Source of the DNA: Aquarana catesbeiana
Taxonomy: Eukaryota > Chordata > Amphibia > Anura > Ranidae
NCBI RefSeq assembly: GCF_042186555.1
Contig: NC_133326.1
Coordinates: 589,572,574 to 589,636,573 of the forward strand
Direction: 5' to 3'
DNA: 64,000 nt
Below the pieces are notes generated by a model, which was given only the letters and a program-made list of their open reading frames with translations, did not search any database and was not told where the DNA came from. How positions within the stretch are numbered: position 1 is the stretch's first letter; every line of letters starts with the position of its first letter. A program made the translations under genes and the position numbers. This document shows positions 10,768-22,238 of this stretch, in pieces.

Positions 10768-10930
10768 CCGTCTGCACAGCGGCCCTGTGTAGTGTGTGTT
10801 CCGGCGTTGAAAGAGAGATAGATAGACAGAGAGACAGTGTCATTTGAGTTAAGTTAGATAGATTAGGCAGGACAGTCAGTGAGTTAGCTGCACTTACAGT
10901 GTATTGTGTATATATATGCATCCCAGGTGT

Positions 10931-10931
<1 letters not shown>

Positions 10932-10962
<31 letters not shown>
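10932..10962. repeat. (TA)n microsatellite
   Basis: About 15 TA repeats in the leader of hAT copy A. Copy B has a longer (TA)n at the equivalent place (45090-45148). Confidence 0.95.
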
Positions 10963-10965
<3 letters not shown>

Positions 10966-11109
10966 TGTATTCAGTTTAGCTAGATCCGTTCCTGTTATCT
11001 TGCTACTGACAGGCAGGCTTGTGTTGTTACAGTATTTACAGCTACCTGAAGAAAATTGCTGGTGGTCTTTTGATCCTATTTGTACCACAGTCAGGCAGCT
11101 AGACTATTT

Positions 11110-13500
11110 ACAGTTAGTGTAGTGCATCCTCCTCACAGTGTTCAGTTAAAGCTACAAGTTAGTTTAATGAGACCTCTGCACAGTGTTCAGCTAAAGCTAC
11201 AAGTTAGTGTGGTGCATTCTCTGAACAGTGTTCAGCTAAAGCTACAAGTTAGTGTAGTGCATTCTCTGAACAGTGTTCAGCTAAAGCTACAAGTTAGTGT
11301 AGTGCACAGTGTTCATCTAAAACTACAAGTTAGTGTAGTGCGACCTCTGCACAGTGTTCAGCTAAAGCTACAAGTTAGTGTAGTGCGTCCTCCTCACAGT
11401 GTTCAGCTAAAACTACAAGTTAGTGTAGTGCGACCTCTGCACAGTGTTCAGCTAAAGCTACAAGTTAGTGTAGTGCGTCCTCCTCACAGTGTTCACTTAA
11501 AACTAAAAGTTAGTGTAGTGCGACCTCTGCACAGTGTTCAGCTAAAGCTACCTGTAAAAGGTTGGTGGTGTTTTCCTGATCCTATCACTACCGCAGGCAG
11601 TTAAATAAGCTACAAGTTAGTTTTTTGTGAGCTCTGCACAGTGTTCAGTTAAAGATACCTGTAGAAGGTTTGTGGTGTTTTCCTGATCCTATCACTACCG
11701 CAGGCAACTAAATAAGCTACAAGTTAGTTTTTTGCAAGCTCTGCACTGTGTTTAGCTAAAGCTACCTGTAGAAGGTTGGTGGTGTTTTCCTGGTCCTATC
11801 ACTACCGCAGGCAGCTAAATAAGCTACAAGTTATTTTTGTGCGAGCTCTGCACAGTGTTCAGCTAAAGCTACCTCTAGAAGGTTGGTGGTGTTTTCCTGA
11901 TCCTATCACTACCGCAGGCACCAAAATAAGCTACAAGTTATTTTTTTGCGAGCTCTGCACAGTGCTCAGCTAAAGCTACCTGTAGAAGGTTGGTGGTGTT
12001 TTCCTGATCCTATCACTACCGCAGGCAGCTAAATAAGCTACAAGTTAGTGTAGTGCGTCCTCCTCACAGTGTTCAGCTAAAACTACAAGTTAGTGTAGTG
12101 CGACCTCTGCACAGTGTTCAGCTAAAGCTACAAGTTAGTGTAGTGCGTCCTCCTCACAGTGTCAGCTAAAACTACAAGTTAGTGTAGTGCAAACTCTGCA
12201 CAGTGTTCAGCTAAAGCTACAAGTTAGTGTAGTGCATTCTCTGAACAGTGTTCAGCTAAAGCTACAAGTTAGTGTAGTGCACAGTGTTCAGCTAAAACTA
12301 CAAGTTAGTGTAGTGCGACCTCTGCACAGTGTTCAGCGAAAGCTACAAGTTAGTGTAGTGCGTCCTCCTCACAGTGTTCAGCTAAAACTACAAGTTAGTG
12401 TAGTGCGACCTCTGCACAGTTTTCATCTAAAGCTACAAGTTAGTGTAGTGCGTCCTCCTCACAGTGTTCAGCTAAAACTAAAAGTTAGTATAGTGCGACC
12501 TCTGCACAGTGTTCAGCTAAAGCTACCTGTAGAAGGTTGGTGGTGTTTTCCTGATCCTATCACTACCGCAGGTAGCTAAATAAGCTACAAGTTCGTTTTT
12601 TGCAAGCTCTGCACAGTGTTCAGCTAAAGCTACCTGTAGAAGGTTGGTGGTGTTTTCCTGATCCTATCACTACCGCAGGCAGCTAAATAAGCTACAAGTT
12701 AGTTTTTTGCAAGCTCTGCACTGTGTTTAGCTAAAGCTACCTGTAGAAGGTTGGTGGTGTTTTCCTGATCCTATCACTACCGCAGGCAGCTAAATAAGCT
12801 ACAAGTTATTTTTGTGCGAGCCCTGCACAGTGTTCAGCTAAAGCTACCTGTAGAAGGTTGGTGGTGTTTTCCTGATCCTATCACTACCGCAGGCAGCAAA
12901 ATAAGCTACAAGTTATTTTTTTGCAAGCTCTGCACAGTGCTCAGCTAAAGCTACCTGTAGAAGGTTGGTGGTGTTTTCCTGATCCTATCACGACCGCAGG
13001 CAGCTAAATAAGCTACAAGTTAGTGTACTGTGTCCTCCTCACAGTGCTCAGCTAAAGCTACAAGTTAGTGTAGTGCACAGTGTTCAGCTAAAGCTACAAG
13101 TTAGTGTAGTGCGTCCTCTAAACACTGTTCAGCTAAAGCTACAAGTTAGTGTAGTGCGTCCTCCTCACAGTGTTCAGCTAAAACTACAAGTGAGTGTAGT
13201 GCGACCTCTGCACAGTGTTCAGCTAAAGCTACCTGTAGAAGGTTGGTGGTGTTTTCCTGATCCTATCACTACCGCAGGCAGCTAAATAAGCTACAAGTTC
13301 GTTTTTTCCGAGCTCTGCACAGTGTTCATCTAAAGCTACCTGTAGAAGGTTGGTGGTGTTTTCTTGATCCTATCACTACCGCAGGCAGCTAAATAAGCTA
13401 CAAGTTAGTTTTTTCCGAGCTCTGCACAGTGTTCAGCTAAAGCTACCTGTAGAAGGTTGGTGGTGTTTTCCTGATCCCATCACTACCGCAGGCAGCTAAA
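11110..13500 (+). repeat. Leader tandem array of hAT copy A: alternating 45-bp and about 107-bp units
   Basis: Two unit types alternate in blocks. The short unit, about 45 bp, reads CAGTGTTCAGCTAAAGCTAC then AAGTTAGTGTAGTGCG and a TCCTCCTCA or ACCTCTGCA segment. The long unit, about 107 bp, adds CTGTAGAAGGTTGGTGGTG, TTTTCCTGATCCTATCACTA and CCGCAGGCAGCTAAATAAG. Short-unit blocks lie at about 11130-11550, 12040-12510 and 13020-13230; long-unit blocks at 11550-12040, 12510-13020 and 13230-13500. The short blocks stay open in one frame (LHSVQLKLQVSVVRP repeats), but this follows from a unit length divisible by three. Copy B has the related array at 43870-44945. Confidence 0.88.
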
Positions 13501-13533
13501 TTATTTACACGTTAGCCGCAACATGAGGAAGAC

Positions 13534-16340
13534 TTGGTCGAGTGGATGACCAAGCCGTCCTCATCCTCCTTATTCTCTCTCACTAATGCTCAGGGTACTT
13601 TGTCTGGCAAAGCAGCTGCCAATGCGGCCTCTTCCCTTGGCTCAATGGCATCAATTACTCCTTCCCTAGCCCCACCATGTCCTCCTGAGGAGTCCCTCGA
13701 ACTGTTTGACCACAGTGTTGGGTGCATGCTCCAGGAGGATGCCCAGCGTTTAGAAGGCTTTGATGATGACACTGAGCTAGTTGAAGGCAGTAACGTAAGC
13801 ACAGACAGAGGGGGTGCCCAAGAAGGACAGCAATCTGGCAGTCATGCTCCCCCTGCTGCAGCATACTGCCAGGTTTGCTCCAGTGATGAGGAGGGAGGGG
13901 ATGATGAGGTCACTGACTCAATGTGGGTGCCTGATAGGAGAGAGGAGGAGGAGGCACATCACCAACGAGGCAAGATGCCCTCCAGGGGCCAGCCTAAGGG
14001 CAGCACACTGACTGCATCACACCGCAAAGCTCCGCATGTGCAGGGCGCTGCTGTCTCTGCGCGTTATTCTAAAAGTTCTTTGGTGTGGGCCTTTTTTGAG
14101 ATTAGTGCATCAGATCGCACCGCTGCTATTTGCAACATATGTCTCAAGCGTATCTCACGTGGCCATAACATCTCCCGCTTAGGCACCACATGCTTGACCA
14201 GACATATGTTGACCTGCCATGCAGTTCGTTGGCAAGCGTATCTAAAAGACCCACACCAAAGAACAAAGAGGACTTCTCCTTGCTCCTCATCAGCTGAGAT
14301 CTCCAACCCCACTATACCTTCAGTCCTCTCTGAGACCTGCACTGAGAGGAATGAAGGTGTAGAATTAGGTGTGTCACAGCCAAGTACTTGTGGGCAATCT
14401 GCTTTCGGTACACCAATGTCAGATTGTACCAGGCAAATTTCCCTGCCCCAGCTGCTGCACCGCCGAAAGAAGTTCGCTCCCAGCCATCCACATGCCCAGC
14501 GGTTGAATCCTAGCTTGGCAAAAGGTGCAGTAGTGTTGAAGGTTGTTCCGCCACCACGCCTCCAAAATGCCACTACTAATGATTGTGACACACCTCTCTC
14601 CTCCACCCCTTCCTCTTCTTCTTCCTCCATGGCCTCTTCCTGTGCTTTGTCCTCGGAACCAGCGGTGCTCCGTAGGCATTCAAGGGACTACGCAAGTACG
14701 CAGGCCAAAAGATGCCATGCGGTACTTAAGCTGGTGTGCTTGGGGGATAGAAGCCACACTGGGGCAGAGGTTCTGTCAGCTCTGCAGGGGCAGGTTCAGA
14801 GGTGGTTGACGCCACGCCAACTTAAGGCAGGAATAGTGGTTTGCGACAATGGCACCAACCTCCTCTCCACCCTCTGACAGGGACAACTGACCCATGTGCC
14901 CTGTTTGGCTCACATCCTTAACTCGGTGGTGCAGCGGTTCTTGGGCAGGTACCCGGGCTTACAGGATGTCCTGAGGCAGGCCAGGAAAGTCTGTGTGCAT
15001 TTCCGCCAGTCATATAATGCCAGTGCTCGGCTGGCAGACCTCCAAAAGGAGTTTAACCTGCCCAAGAACCGCCTAATCTGTGACATGCCCACCAGGTGGA
15101 ACTCAACATTGGCCATACTGCAGTGGCTGCACACGCAGCAGAGGGCCATCAATGAGTACCTGTGCGACTATGGCACCAGGACAGGGTCAGGGGAGCTTGT
15201 TTTTTTTTCCCCACACAGTGGGCCATGATCAGGGATGCATGCACTGTCCTGTCACCATTTGAGGAGGCCACGATGATGGTGAGCAGTGACAGTGCATGCA
15301 TCAGTGACACTGTCCCCCTTGTCCACCTGTTGGAGCACACGCTGCGTGGAATAATGGACAGGGTACTTGAGGCAGAGCAGAGGCAGGAAGAGGAGGACTT
15401 TCTTAGCTCTCAAGGCCCCCTTTATCCAGACAGTGTTCCTGCGTGCCCGCCGATCACACAGGAAGAGGAGGAGGAGGAAGAGGAGGAGGATTGTGTCAGT
15501 ATGGAGGTGGAGCCTGGCACTCAGCATTAGCAGCAGTCTTTATGGGATCAGTCCCAAGAAACACATGGACTTGTACGTGGCTGGGAGGAGGTGGCTGCGG
15601 ATCATGTCGTCCTTAGTGACCCAGAGGACTCCGGACCGAATGCCTCAGCAAACCTACGCTGCATGGCCTCCCTGATCCTGCAAAGCCTGCGTAAGGATCC
15701 TCGTATTCGTGGTATCAAGGAGAAGGACCAATACTGGCTGGCAACCCTCCTTGATCCACGTTACAAGGGTAAGGTTGCGGACCTTATCTTGCCGTCGCAG
15801 AGAGAGCAGAGGATGAAACATCTTCGGGAGGCCTTGCAGAAAGGTCTGTGCAACGCGTTCCCAGAGACTGGGAGGTTACAAACTCCTGTTTCTGAACAAC
15901 GTGTTGCTGAGGCTTCGGTCAGTCAAAGAAGGAGCGGTGGAGAAGGTGGCCGTCTGACTGATGCGTTCAGACAATTTTTTAGTCCGCAGCCCCAAGGTAT
16001 GATCGGTTCCAGCAACCATTGCCAGCGTCTATTTTACATGGTGCAGGAATACCTAGGGGCAAGATCTGACTTGGACACCTTTCCCACCGAAAATCCTCTG
16101 GGTTACTGGGTCTTGAGGATGGATCACTGGCCAGAGCTTGCACAGTATGCAGTTGAGCTACTGGCCTGTCCTACATCCAGCGTTCTTTCGGAATGCACAT
16201 TCAGTGCTGCTGGAGGCTTTGTAACCGATCACAGGGTGCATCTGTCCACCGACTCGGTCGATCGACTGACCTTCATAAAAGTGAATCAGTCTTGGATCAC
16301 CACCAGCTACCAAGCACCTTATGCTGATGTAAACGAATAA
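13534..16340 (+). pseudogene. hAT transposase with BED zinc finger, copy A (disrupted)
   Basis: Frame 1 from 13534 runs 447 codons: a Ser/acid-rich N-terminus, then a BED finger at about residues 178-230 (C200, C203, H224, H229), then sequence up to VVCDNGTNLLSTL, which carries the second catalytic Asp. A TGA at 14875-14877 interrupts it; the same frame resumes with the PCLAH and MPTRWNST motifs. A frameshift near 15210 moves coding to frame 3, a TAG lies at 15528-15530, and the final part (15591-16340) holds the C-terminal hAT dimerisation region with the catalytic Glu (LSECTFSAAG). Compared with copy B, about 294 bp are missing in frame near 14520, removing the first catalytic Asp, and the extreme N-terminus is also absent. 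The protein would be inactive. Confidence 0.85.
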
Positions 16341-16469
16341 TATTTTTTGAAATGCCAGATCCCTTCAAAGACTGCCTATGCTGATGCTGAGTGACTATCC
16401 TCTTATGCTGAGTAATTATCCTCTTCCTCCTCAATGATCATGCTGATAGCTTGTAAGAACATTTTTGGT

Positions 16470-17640
16470 TCTGGACGCAGCCACCAGTGCCTAAGTCCCA
16501 ATTTTTAAGCCCCTGTTTAACAAGGGCATGTAATTACAATTTTTCATGCAATTCTTTGCAGCAGGGCTAGTTCCTGCGCTCCAACTAGAGTATCTGTGAG
16601 GGGTTGCAGTGTTGTGGCACCAGCACCAGTGCCTAAGGCCCAATTTTTCAGCCCCTGTTTAACAGGGGCGTGTAATTACAATTTTTGATGCAATTCTTTT
16701 GCAGCAGGGCTCGTTCCTGCATTCCAACTAGAGTATCTGTGAGGGGTTGCAGTGTTGTGGCACCAGCACCAGTGCATAAGGCCCAATTTTTCAGCTCCTC
16801 TTCAACAGGGACATGTAATTAGAATTCTTGATCTAATATTTCGCAGCAGGGCCAGTTTCTGTGCCCACCAAGATTAACTGTGAGGACTTACAGTGTTGTG
16901 GCACCAACACCACCACCACCACCAAAGGCCCAATTTTTCAGCCCCTGTTCAACAGGGGCATGTAATTACAATTCTTGATCGAATATTTCACAGCAGGGCC
17001 CGTTTCTGCACCCACCAAGATTAACTGTGAGGACTTACAGTGTTGTGCCACCAGCACCACCACCACCAAAGGCCCAATTTTTCTGCCCCTGTTTAACAGG
17101 GGCGTGTAATTACAATTTTTGATGCAATTCTTTTGCAGCAGGGCTCATTCCTGCATTCCAACTAGAGTATCTGTGAGGGGTTGCAGTGTTGTGGCACCAG
17201 CACCAGTGCCTAAGGCCCAATTTTTCAGCTCCTGTTCAACAGGGACATGTAATTAGAATTCTTGATTGAATATTTCACAGCAGGGCACGTTTCTGCGCCC
17301 ACCAAGATTAACTATGAGGACTTACAATGTTGTGGAACCAGCACCAACACCACCACCAAAGGCCCAGTTTTTCAGCCCCTGTTCAACAGGGGCATGTAAT
17401 TAAAATTCTTGATCTAATATTTCACAGCAGGGCCCATTCCAGTACCCACCAAGAGTAACTGTGAGGACTTACAGTGTTGTGGCACCAGCACCACCATCAC
17501 CAAAGGCCCAATTTTTCTGGCCCTGTTCAACAGGGGCATGTAATTGCAATTCTTGATCTAATATTTCACAGCAGGGCCTTGTGAGGGCTTACAGCGTTGA
17601 GGCCACAACAACACCTAAGGCCCAAATTTCTGCTGAGTAT
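16470..17640. repeat. 3' tandem array of hAT copy A, about 145-bp unit
   Basis: Eight to nine imperfect units, each with GGCCCAATTTTTCAGCCCCTG, a run of CACCAC near the joint, CAGGGGC-TGTAATTACAATT, and a GTGAGG-TTACAGTGTTGTGG segment. The GCCCAATTTTT landmarks are at about 16497, 16648, 16781, 16929, 17076, 17215, 17364, 17506 and 17617. Copy B has about six units at 39660-40400. Non-coding and downstream of the transposase stop; 16341-16470 is ordinary 3' sequence. Confidence 0.85.
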
Positions 17641-18120
17641 ATAGGGCAGGCCCCTACTTTCAAACATCCAACTTACAAACGACTCCTACTTGCAAACGGA
17701 AGGAGACAACAGGAAATAAGATGAAATCTACCCCATAGGAAGGGAAATTCTCTCCTGTAAGGGTTAATATGGGAAAAACTTTTCTCCTTTCCACTGATGC
17801 TTTATCACCAATCCTTGTTTCACTAAAACCCCCAAATTTTCAAAAAACATTTGTCATTGGGACAAAAAGTGAGGTGAAATCTTCTGAAGAGGAGCACAGA
17901 CAGCAAAACAAATGTCACAGGGGTGATAACCCTTCCCTATGTTTTCCAAAAAGCTTAAAAACAGATTTTTTGGCTGGAGCTACACTTTAAAAATGTACCA
18001 GTTCAAAATTACAAACAGATTCTACTTAACAACAAACCTACAGTCCCTGTCTTGTTTGCACCCCCTGTATACTGCTGTTCAGAGTATATAGGGCCTGAGG
18101 GGCCAACGCCTTGCGTTTTT
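17641..18120. repeat. Block shared by the 3' parts of hAT copies A and B
   Basis: Nearly identical, inverted, to 39180-39660. It includes a 73-codon ORF (17769-17990 +; 39307-39528 - in copy B) that differs at one residue. The block ends with TGGCTGGAGCTACACTTTAAA, a phrase typical of interspersed repeats. It may be an older miniature element carried by both copies. The ORF lacks a recognisable domain and I do not call it a gene. Confidence 0.55.
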
Positions 18121-18375
18121 TTAATTTGGGTGCGGGGTTTCCCTTAATATCCATACAGGACCCAAATGGCCTGGTAATGGACTGGAGGGTACCCATGCCG
18201 TTTGTCTCACTGATTTTCATCCGTATTGCCAGGACCCGACATTACATTAAAGCCGCAAGCAGTTTTAAATGACTTTTTTTCCTTTAAAAATGTCATTTTG
18301 TGCAGGGACTGTTCTAAGCACGGGAAACATGCGCCACTTTACAGGCATACTATAGACAACCCCCAGGTATGATAT

Positions 18376-19333
18376 TTAACCACTTCCCTACCCACATATA
18401 GTCATATGATGTCCACAGATGGGATCTCCCATCCTGGGTGGACGTCATATGACGGCTTCGGGTAACCGGCCATCTAGGGGGCGCACGCGCGCCCGCCGCG
18501 GTGCTCAGGACCCGGTGCGTGTGCCCGGCGGCCGCGATGTCCGCCGGGCACCCGCGATTGCCCGTTATCCGGGCCGGACCGTGGATCTGTGTGTGTAAAC
18601 ACACAGATCCACGTCCTGTCAGGTGAGAGGAGAGCGATCTGTGTTCCCAGTACAGCGGAACACTGATCTCCTCCCCTTGTACGTCCCCGCCCTCTACAGT
18701 TAGAAGCATTCCCTAGGAAACACATTTAACCCCTTGTGTCCCCCTAGTGGTTAACCCCTTCACTGCCTGTCACATTTACACAGTAATCAATGTAATTTTA
18801 TAGCATTGATCGCTGTATAAATGTGAATGGTGTCAAAAGTGTCCGCCATAATGTCGCAGTCACGATCACCGCTATTACTAGTAAAAAAAAAAATAAATAA
18901 TTAAAAAAAAAAATGCCATAAATCTATCCCGTATTTTGTAGATGCTATAACTTTTGCGCAAACCAATCAATATACGCTTATTGCGATTTTTTTTACCAAA
19001 AATATGTAGAAGAATACGTATCGGCCGAAACTGAGGAAAAAATTTGTTTTTTTTTTAAAAAAATGGGATATTTATTATAGCAAAAAGTAAAAAATATAGT
19101 TTTTTTCAAAATTGTCGCTCTTCTTTTGTTTATAGCGCAAAAAATAAAAACCGCAGAGGTGATCAAATACCACCAAAAGAAAGCTCTATTTGTGGGGAAA
19201 AAAAGGACATCAGTTTTGTTTGGGTACAACGTCGCACGACCGCGCAATTGTTGTTTAAAATGCGACAGCGCTGAAAACTAAAAATTGGTCTGGGAAGGAA
19301 GGGGGTGAAAATGCCCTGTATTGAACCGGTTAA
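18376..19333. mobile_element. piggyBac-type miniature element nested in hAT copy A, TTAA-flanked
   Basis: TTAA at 18376-18379 and at 19330-19333 bound a 950-bp non-coding insertion beginning CCACTTCCCTACCC and ending TTGAACCGG. The right half shares landmarks with the 3' ends of both piggyBac elements (GCGCAAACCAATCAATATAC, GCGCAAAAAATAAAAACCGC, AGGTGATCAAATACCA, GAAAGCTCTATTTGTGGGG). Copy B (38918-38921) and both arms of copy C (7944-7947 and 9803-9806) have the uninterrupted site; in copy C it is still TTAA. TTAA duplication is the hallmark of piggyBac transposition. Confidence 0.85.
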
Positions 19334-19638
19334 AGGAATATTTCACTTTTTTTTTTTTTACTTTAAGCATCATTAAAATCACTGCTCCCGAAAAAACGGA
19401 CTTTTTTAAAAGTTTTTTATGCATTGATACATGTCCCCTGGGGCAGGACCCGGGTCCCCAAACCCTTTTTAGGACAATACCATGACAATTAGCCTTTAAA
19501 ATGGGCACTTTTGATTTTGAACATTCGAGTCCCATAGACGTCAATAGGGTTCTAATGTTCGTGCAAATTTTCAGTCCATTCGCAGGTTCTGGTGCGAACA
19601 GAACCGGGGGGGGTGTTCGGCTCATCCCTAATACTGCG

Positions 19639-19687
19639 TACACCACCTGAAGTATAGTAGAAACTGTACACACTGTATTAGATACTG
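19639..19687. repeat. 51-bp satellite remnant between hAT copy A and the Gypsy LTR
   Basis: About one monomer of the satellite follows the right duplication of hAT copy A and ends at TACTG, where the LTR begins. The satellite does not resume on the other side of the Gypsy element until about 29085. Confidence 0.85.
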
Positions 19688-20420
19688 TGTCAGGATCTTG
19701 GTAGGAGGCTGAGATGCTGGGAGGGCTCCCCTTTCGGCCGAGTGCAACACAACCCTGAAGATGACACAGGGATGCGGTGCCCACAGAAGCACGGTTTGCC
19801 TGGTAGTAGAAGCTGGTGCCAGAAGCTTGGTAGAGCAAAGTCACTGGAGGCAACGTGCTTAGAGGTCCAGAGAAGAGGACCAATGGAAGTCCAATAGCAA
19901 ATCAGAAGCCAGGTCAGGGGTCAAACACGGTAAGACAGTCCAGGAACTAGATCAACAAATCCAGATACAGGAGACAGAAGTATGCGGAGTCCGTTAGCCA
20001 AGCCAGGGTCAGATGCAGGAAACAGGCAGGAGGAGTCAGAAGCAAGCTGGTAGGTAGAGCCAGGAGGTCAGGAGGAGCAGGTCAAACAAGCCGGGTCGGT
20101 GCACAGGAGATCAGGTAAGCAGGAATCACAAATACAGGTATACAGAAAGAGCTGATGATAATCCAGCGATGTGGCGCTGTCAGTGGAGCATTTAAATAAA
20201 CAAGGCGCCTGTGTCATGTCGCGCGAGCACCGTTGCATCCGCATGTTTTCAAGATTGTGGCATTGTTGCGCATGCACATTCGTCCGATCGTGGCGCCAGG
20301 CGTCCGCCTAGTAGAGACATTGTGCATACATGTGCGCTGATGCACGTTAGCACGACCTTGCCTGTGCTGGTTCACTAGCCTTGCGGAATTGTGCATAGGG
20401 ATGCGCCTATTTTCCTGACA
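19688..20420 (-). mobile_element. Ty3/Gypsy 3' LTR (733 bp)
   Basis: The block begins and ends with the inverted words TGTCAGG and CCTGACA, with TG...CA termini. A G-rich polypurine tract (minus-strand GGGGGGGCAC) adjoins it at 20421-20430, and the chromodomain-containing pol frame lies immediately beyond. That order makes this the 3' LTR of a minus-strand element. The 5-bp word TACTG at 19683-19687 would be the target duplication, but the other end of the element is lost. Confidence 0.8.
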
Positions 20421-20949
20421 GTGCCCCCCCAAGGGGCAGCCTTCGGATGCCTAAATGTGCCCATTTTTCGGGGTACCTACTGCGGAACCTCTGTATCAGC
20501 CTAGGAGCATGCACATGACTTGCAGGCTCCCAAGAGTTCTCTTCTGCTGAATACCCCTTCCACTTAATTAGGAACTGAATTGTCCTACCTCTCCGACAAC
20601 AGTCAAGGATAGATTCCACTTTGAATTCAGCTTCATCTCCAACCTGGACCGGAGGTGGGGGCACTTCTTTTCTCCCTGGAAAAGGACTAGAAATAACATG
20701 TTTAAGAAGTGAAACATGAAATACCGGATGGATTCTGAAAGACTCAGGCAAGGTAAGTTCAAATGCTACAGGGTTAATTTCACATTTGATCTCAAAAGGA
20801 CCCAGGAACTTGGGTCCCAATTTCCGAGATGGACATGGCAACTTGAGATTCATCGATGAGAGCCACACTTTGTCCCCTATCTTAAAGGTAGGGTTAGCTC
20901 TTCTTTTCCTATCATATTGTTTTTTATATTCTTCTTGGGCCTTCTTCAT
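20407..20949 (-). pseudogene. Ty3/Gypsy pol: integrase C-terminal region and chromodomain
   Basis: A 180-codon minus-strand ORF starts with KKAQEEYKKQYDRKRR and a GDKVWLSS motif typical of the integrase C-terminal region, then RIHPVFHVSLLK. It ends with a chromodomain, FLIKWKGYSAEENSWEPASH. Chromodomains mark the chromovirus branch of Ty3/Gypsy elements and can steer integration to modified histones. The ORF runs a few bases into the 3' LTR, a common arrangement. The frame differs from that of the integrase core (20988-21458), so at least one frameshift separates them. Confidence 0.88.
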
Positions 20950-20987
20950 GGTATCCTGGAGTATTTGGTAATTTGCATGGATGAAAT

Positions 20988-21798
20988 CTACTCTGTCCTG
21001 AACTGCTGGACTGAAGATTCAGGAATGATGTTGGGTAAAAATGAAGGATGAAAGCCGTAATTCGCCCAGAAGGGTGATTGGTTGGTAGAAGCGTGCACAG
21101 AGTTATTATATGCAAATTCTGCACAAGGTAATAGTTGAATCCAGTCATCCTGAGAAAAAGAACAGTAGCATTGCAGGTATTGCTCTAGCGTCTGGTTGGT
21201 CCTTTCGGTCTGACCGTTACTCTGTGGGTGGTAGGCTGTGGACAAGCATATCTTGATTGAAAGTAGTCTGCAGAGATTTTTCCAAAACCTAGAGGTAAAT
21301 TGTACCCCTCTATCTGATACGATTTTATCTGGTAATCCGTGTAATTGGACAATTTCCTTAATAAAGATTTTTGCTGTATCCAAGGCAGAGGGAGTACCTT
21401 TCATTGGCAAAAAATGCGCCATCTTGGACAAGCGGTCTACTACCACCAAGATGGTCATAAATTCTTCGGAGGGGGGGCAGATCCACGATGAAGTCCATAG
21501 AAGTCTTCTTCCATGGTTGTTCTGGGACTGGCAATGGTCTTAACAAGCCCCAAGACCTGGCGTTGTACCCCTTGTTTCGTTGGCAGGTTATGCAAGAGTT
21601 GACGTAGTCCTTACAGTCAGATCTCAAAGTGGGCCACCATAGGGACCGCTGAGCAAGTTCAGTTGTCTTCTGGACCCCAAAGTGGCCAGCTAGGTCTTCA
21701 ATACTTGTAGCCTGGCTTGCTGAGGAACGAAAATCTTGTTTTGGTGCCATAGGAGTCCCTCTTGACTTCTCAGGGAGGAAACTTCTGCTTCCATACAC
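20988..21798 (-). pseudogene. Ty3/Gypsy integrase: zinc finger and catalytic core, frameshifted
   Basis: Two overlapping minus-strand ORFs. The first (21798-21358) contains an H2C2 zinc-binding segment, GHFGVQKTTELAQRSLWWP then CITCQRNKG, the N-terminal integrase domain. The second (21458-20988, another frame) carries the DDE core: VVVDRLSKMAHFLP (first Asp), IVSDRGVQFTSRFW (second Asp) and STAYHPQSNGQTERTNQTLE (Glu). All three acidic residues are still present. The frame change near 21400-21450 prevents a single protein from being made. The enzyme would insert the element's cDNA into the host genome. Confidence 0.88.
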
Positions 21799-22238
21799 TG
21801 AATAGATGCCTGCTCAATTGAGGATCTTAGGTTAGGTTGGATTAATAGAAAGTTTTGGGGAGACAAAATTGTTCTGGGTGCAATTTCTTCAGGAGTGTCC
21901 GGGAACATCCGGGATAAGGCATCCGCTTTTCTATTCTTTGACCCTGGGCAATAGGTTATGTGGAAATTAAACCTAGAGAAAAATAGAGCCCATCGAGCCT
22001 GTTGGGGTCTCAAGCGTTTGGCTGTGTGGAGGTATTCTAAGTTCTTATGGTCCGTTAAAATCAGGATGGGATGAGTGGCACCTTCCAGGAGATACCTCCA
22101 TTCCTCAAGAGCAGTTTTAATTGCTAAAAGTTCCAGATCCCCCACATCGTAATTTCTCTCTGGAGGGCTCATTTTCCATGAGGAAAAGGCCAGGGGGTGC
22201 AGTAATGCCTTGGGACCCTGGTGTTGAGATAGAATCAC
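21690..22238 (-). pseudogene. Ty3/Gypsy RNase H region
   Basis: A minus-strand ORF of 182 codons with MSPPERNYDVGDLELLAIK, LILTDHKNLEYLHTAKRL and ITYCPGSKNRKADALSRMF, the standard RNase H landmarks of Ty3/Gypsy pol, which degrades RNA in the RNA:DNA hybrid. It lies in a frame different from both the RT upstream and the integrase downstream, with an overlap at 21690-21798. 22239-22408 is the connecting region and is frame-disrupted. Confidence 0.85.

Larger units (their letters stand above)
10465..19630 (+). mobile_element. hAT transposon copy A (9166 bp, with nested insertion)
   Basis: The left terminus is CAGGGATGAGC at 10465 and the right terminus is GCTCATCCCTA ending at 19630. Flanking octamers are ATACTGGG (10457-10464) and ATACTGCG (19631-19638), 7/8 identical and both derived from the satellite word ATACTGTG. 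This is the 8-bp duplication expected of hAT insertion. From left to right it carries subterminal TTCGA-rich palindromes, a CCAAT/TATA promoter, a 2.4-kb leader tandem array, a disrupted BED-finger transposase, a 145-bp 3' tandem array, and a block containing a TTAA-flanked miniature element. Copy B at 38619-45623 is an inverted, shorter relative. Confidence 0.9.

Noticed and set aside
11080..12579. Repetitive 174- and 130-residue ORFs (LHSVQLKLQVSVVRP repeats)
   Set aside because: The 45-bp unit length alone keeps one frame open. The array is untranslated leader by position and has no counterpart ORF in the hAT-2 leader.
17769..17990. 73-residue ORF nearly identical to the one at 39307-39528
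   Set aside because: Both lie in homologous non-coding parts of hAT copies A and B, so identity reflects recent duplication, not selection; no domain.
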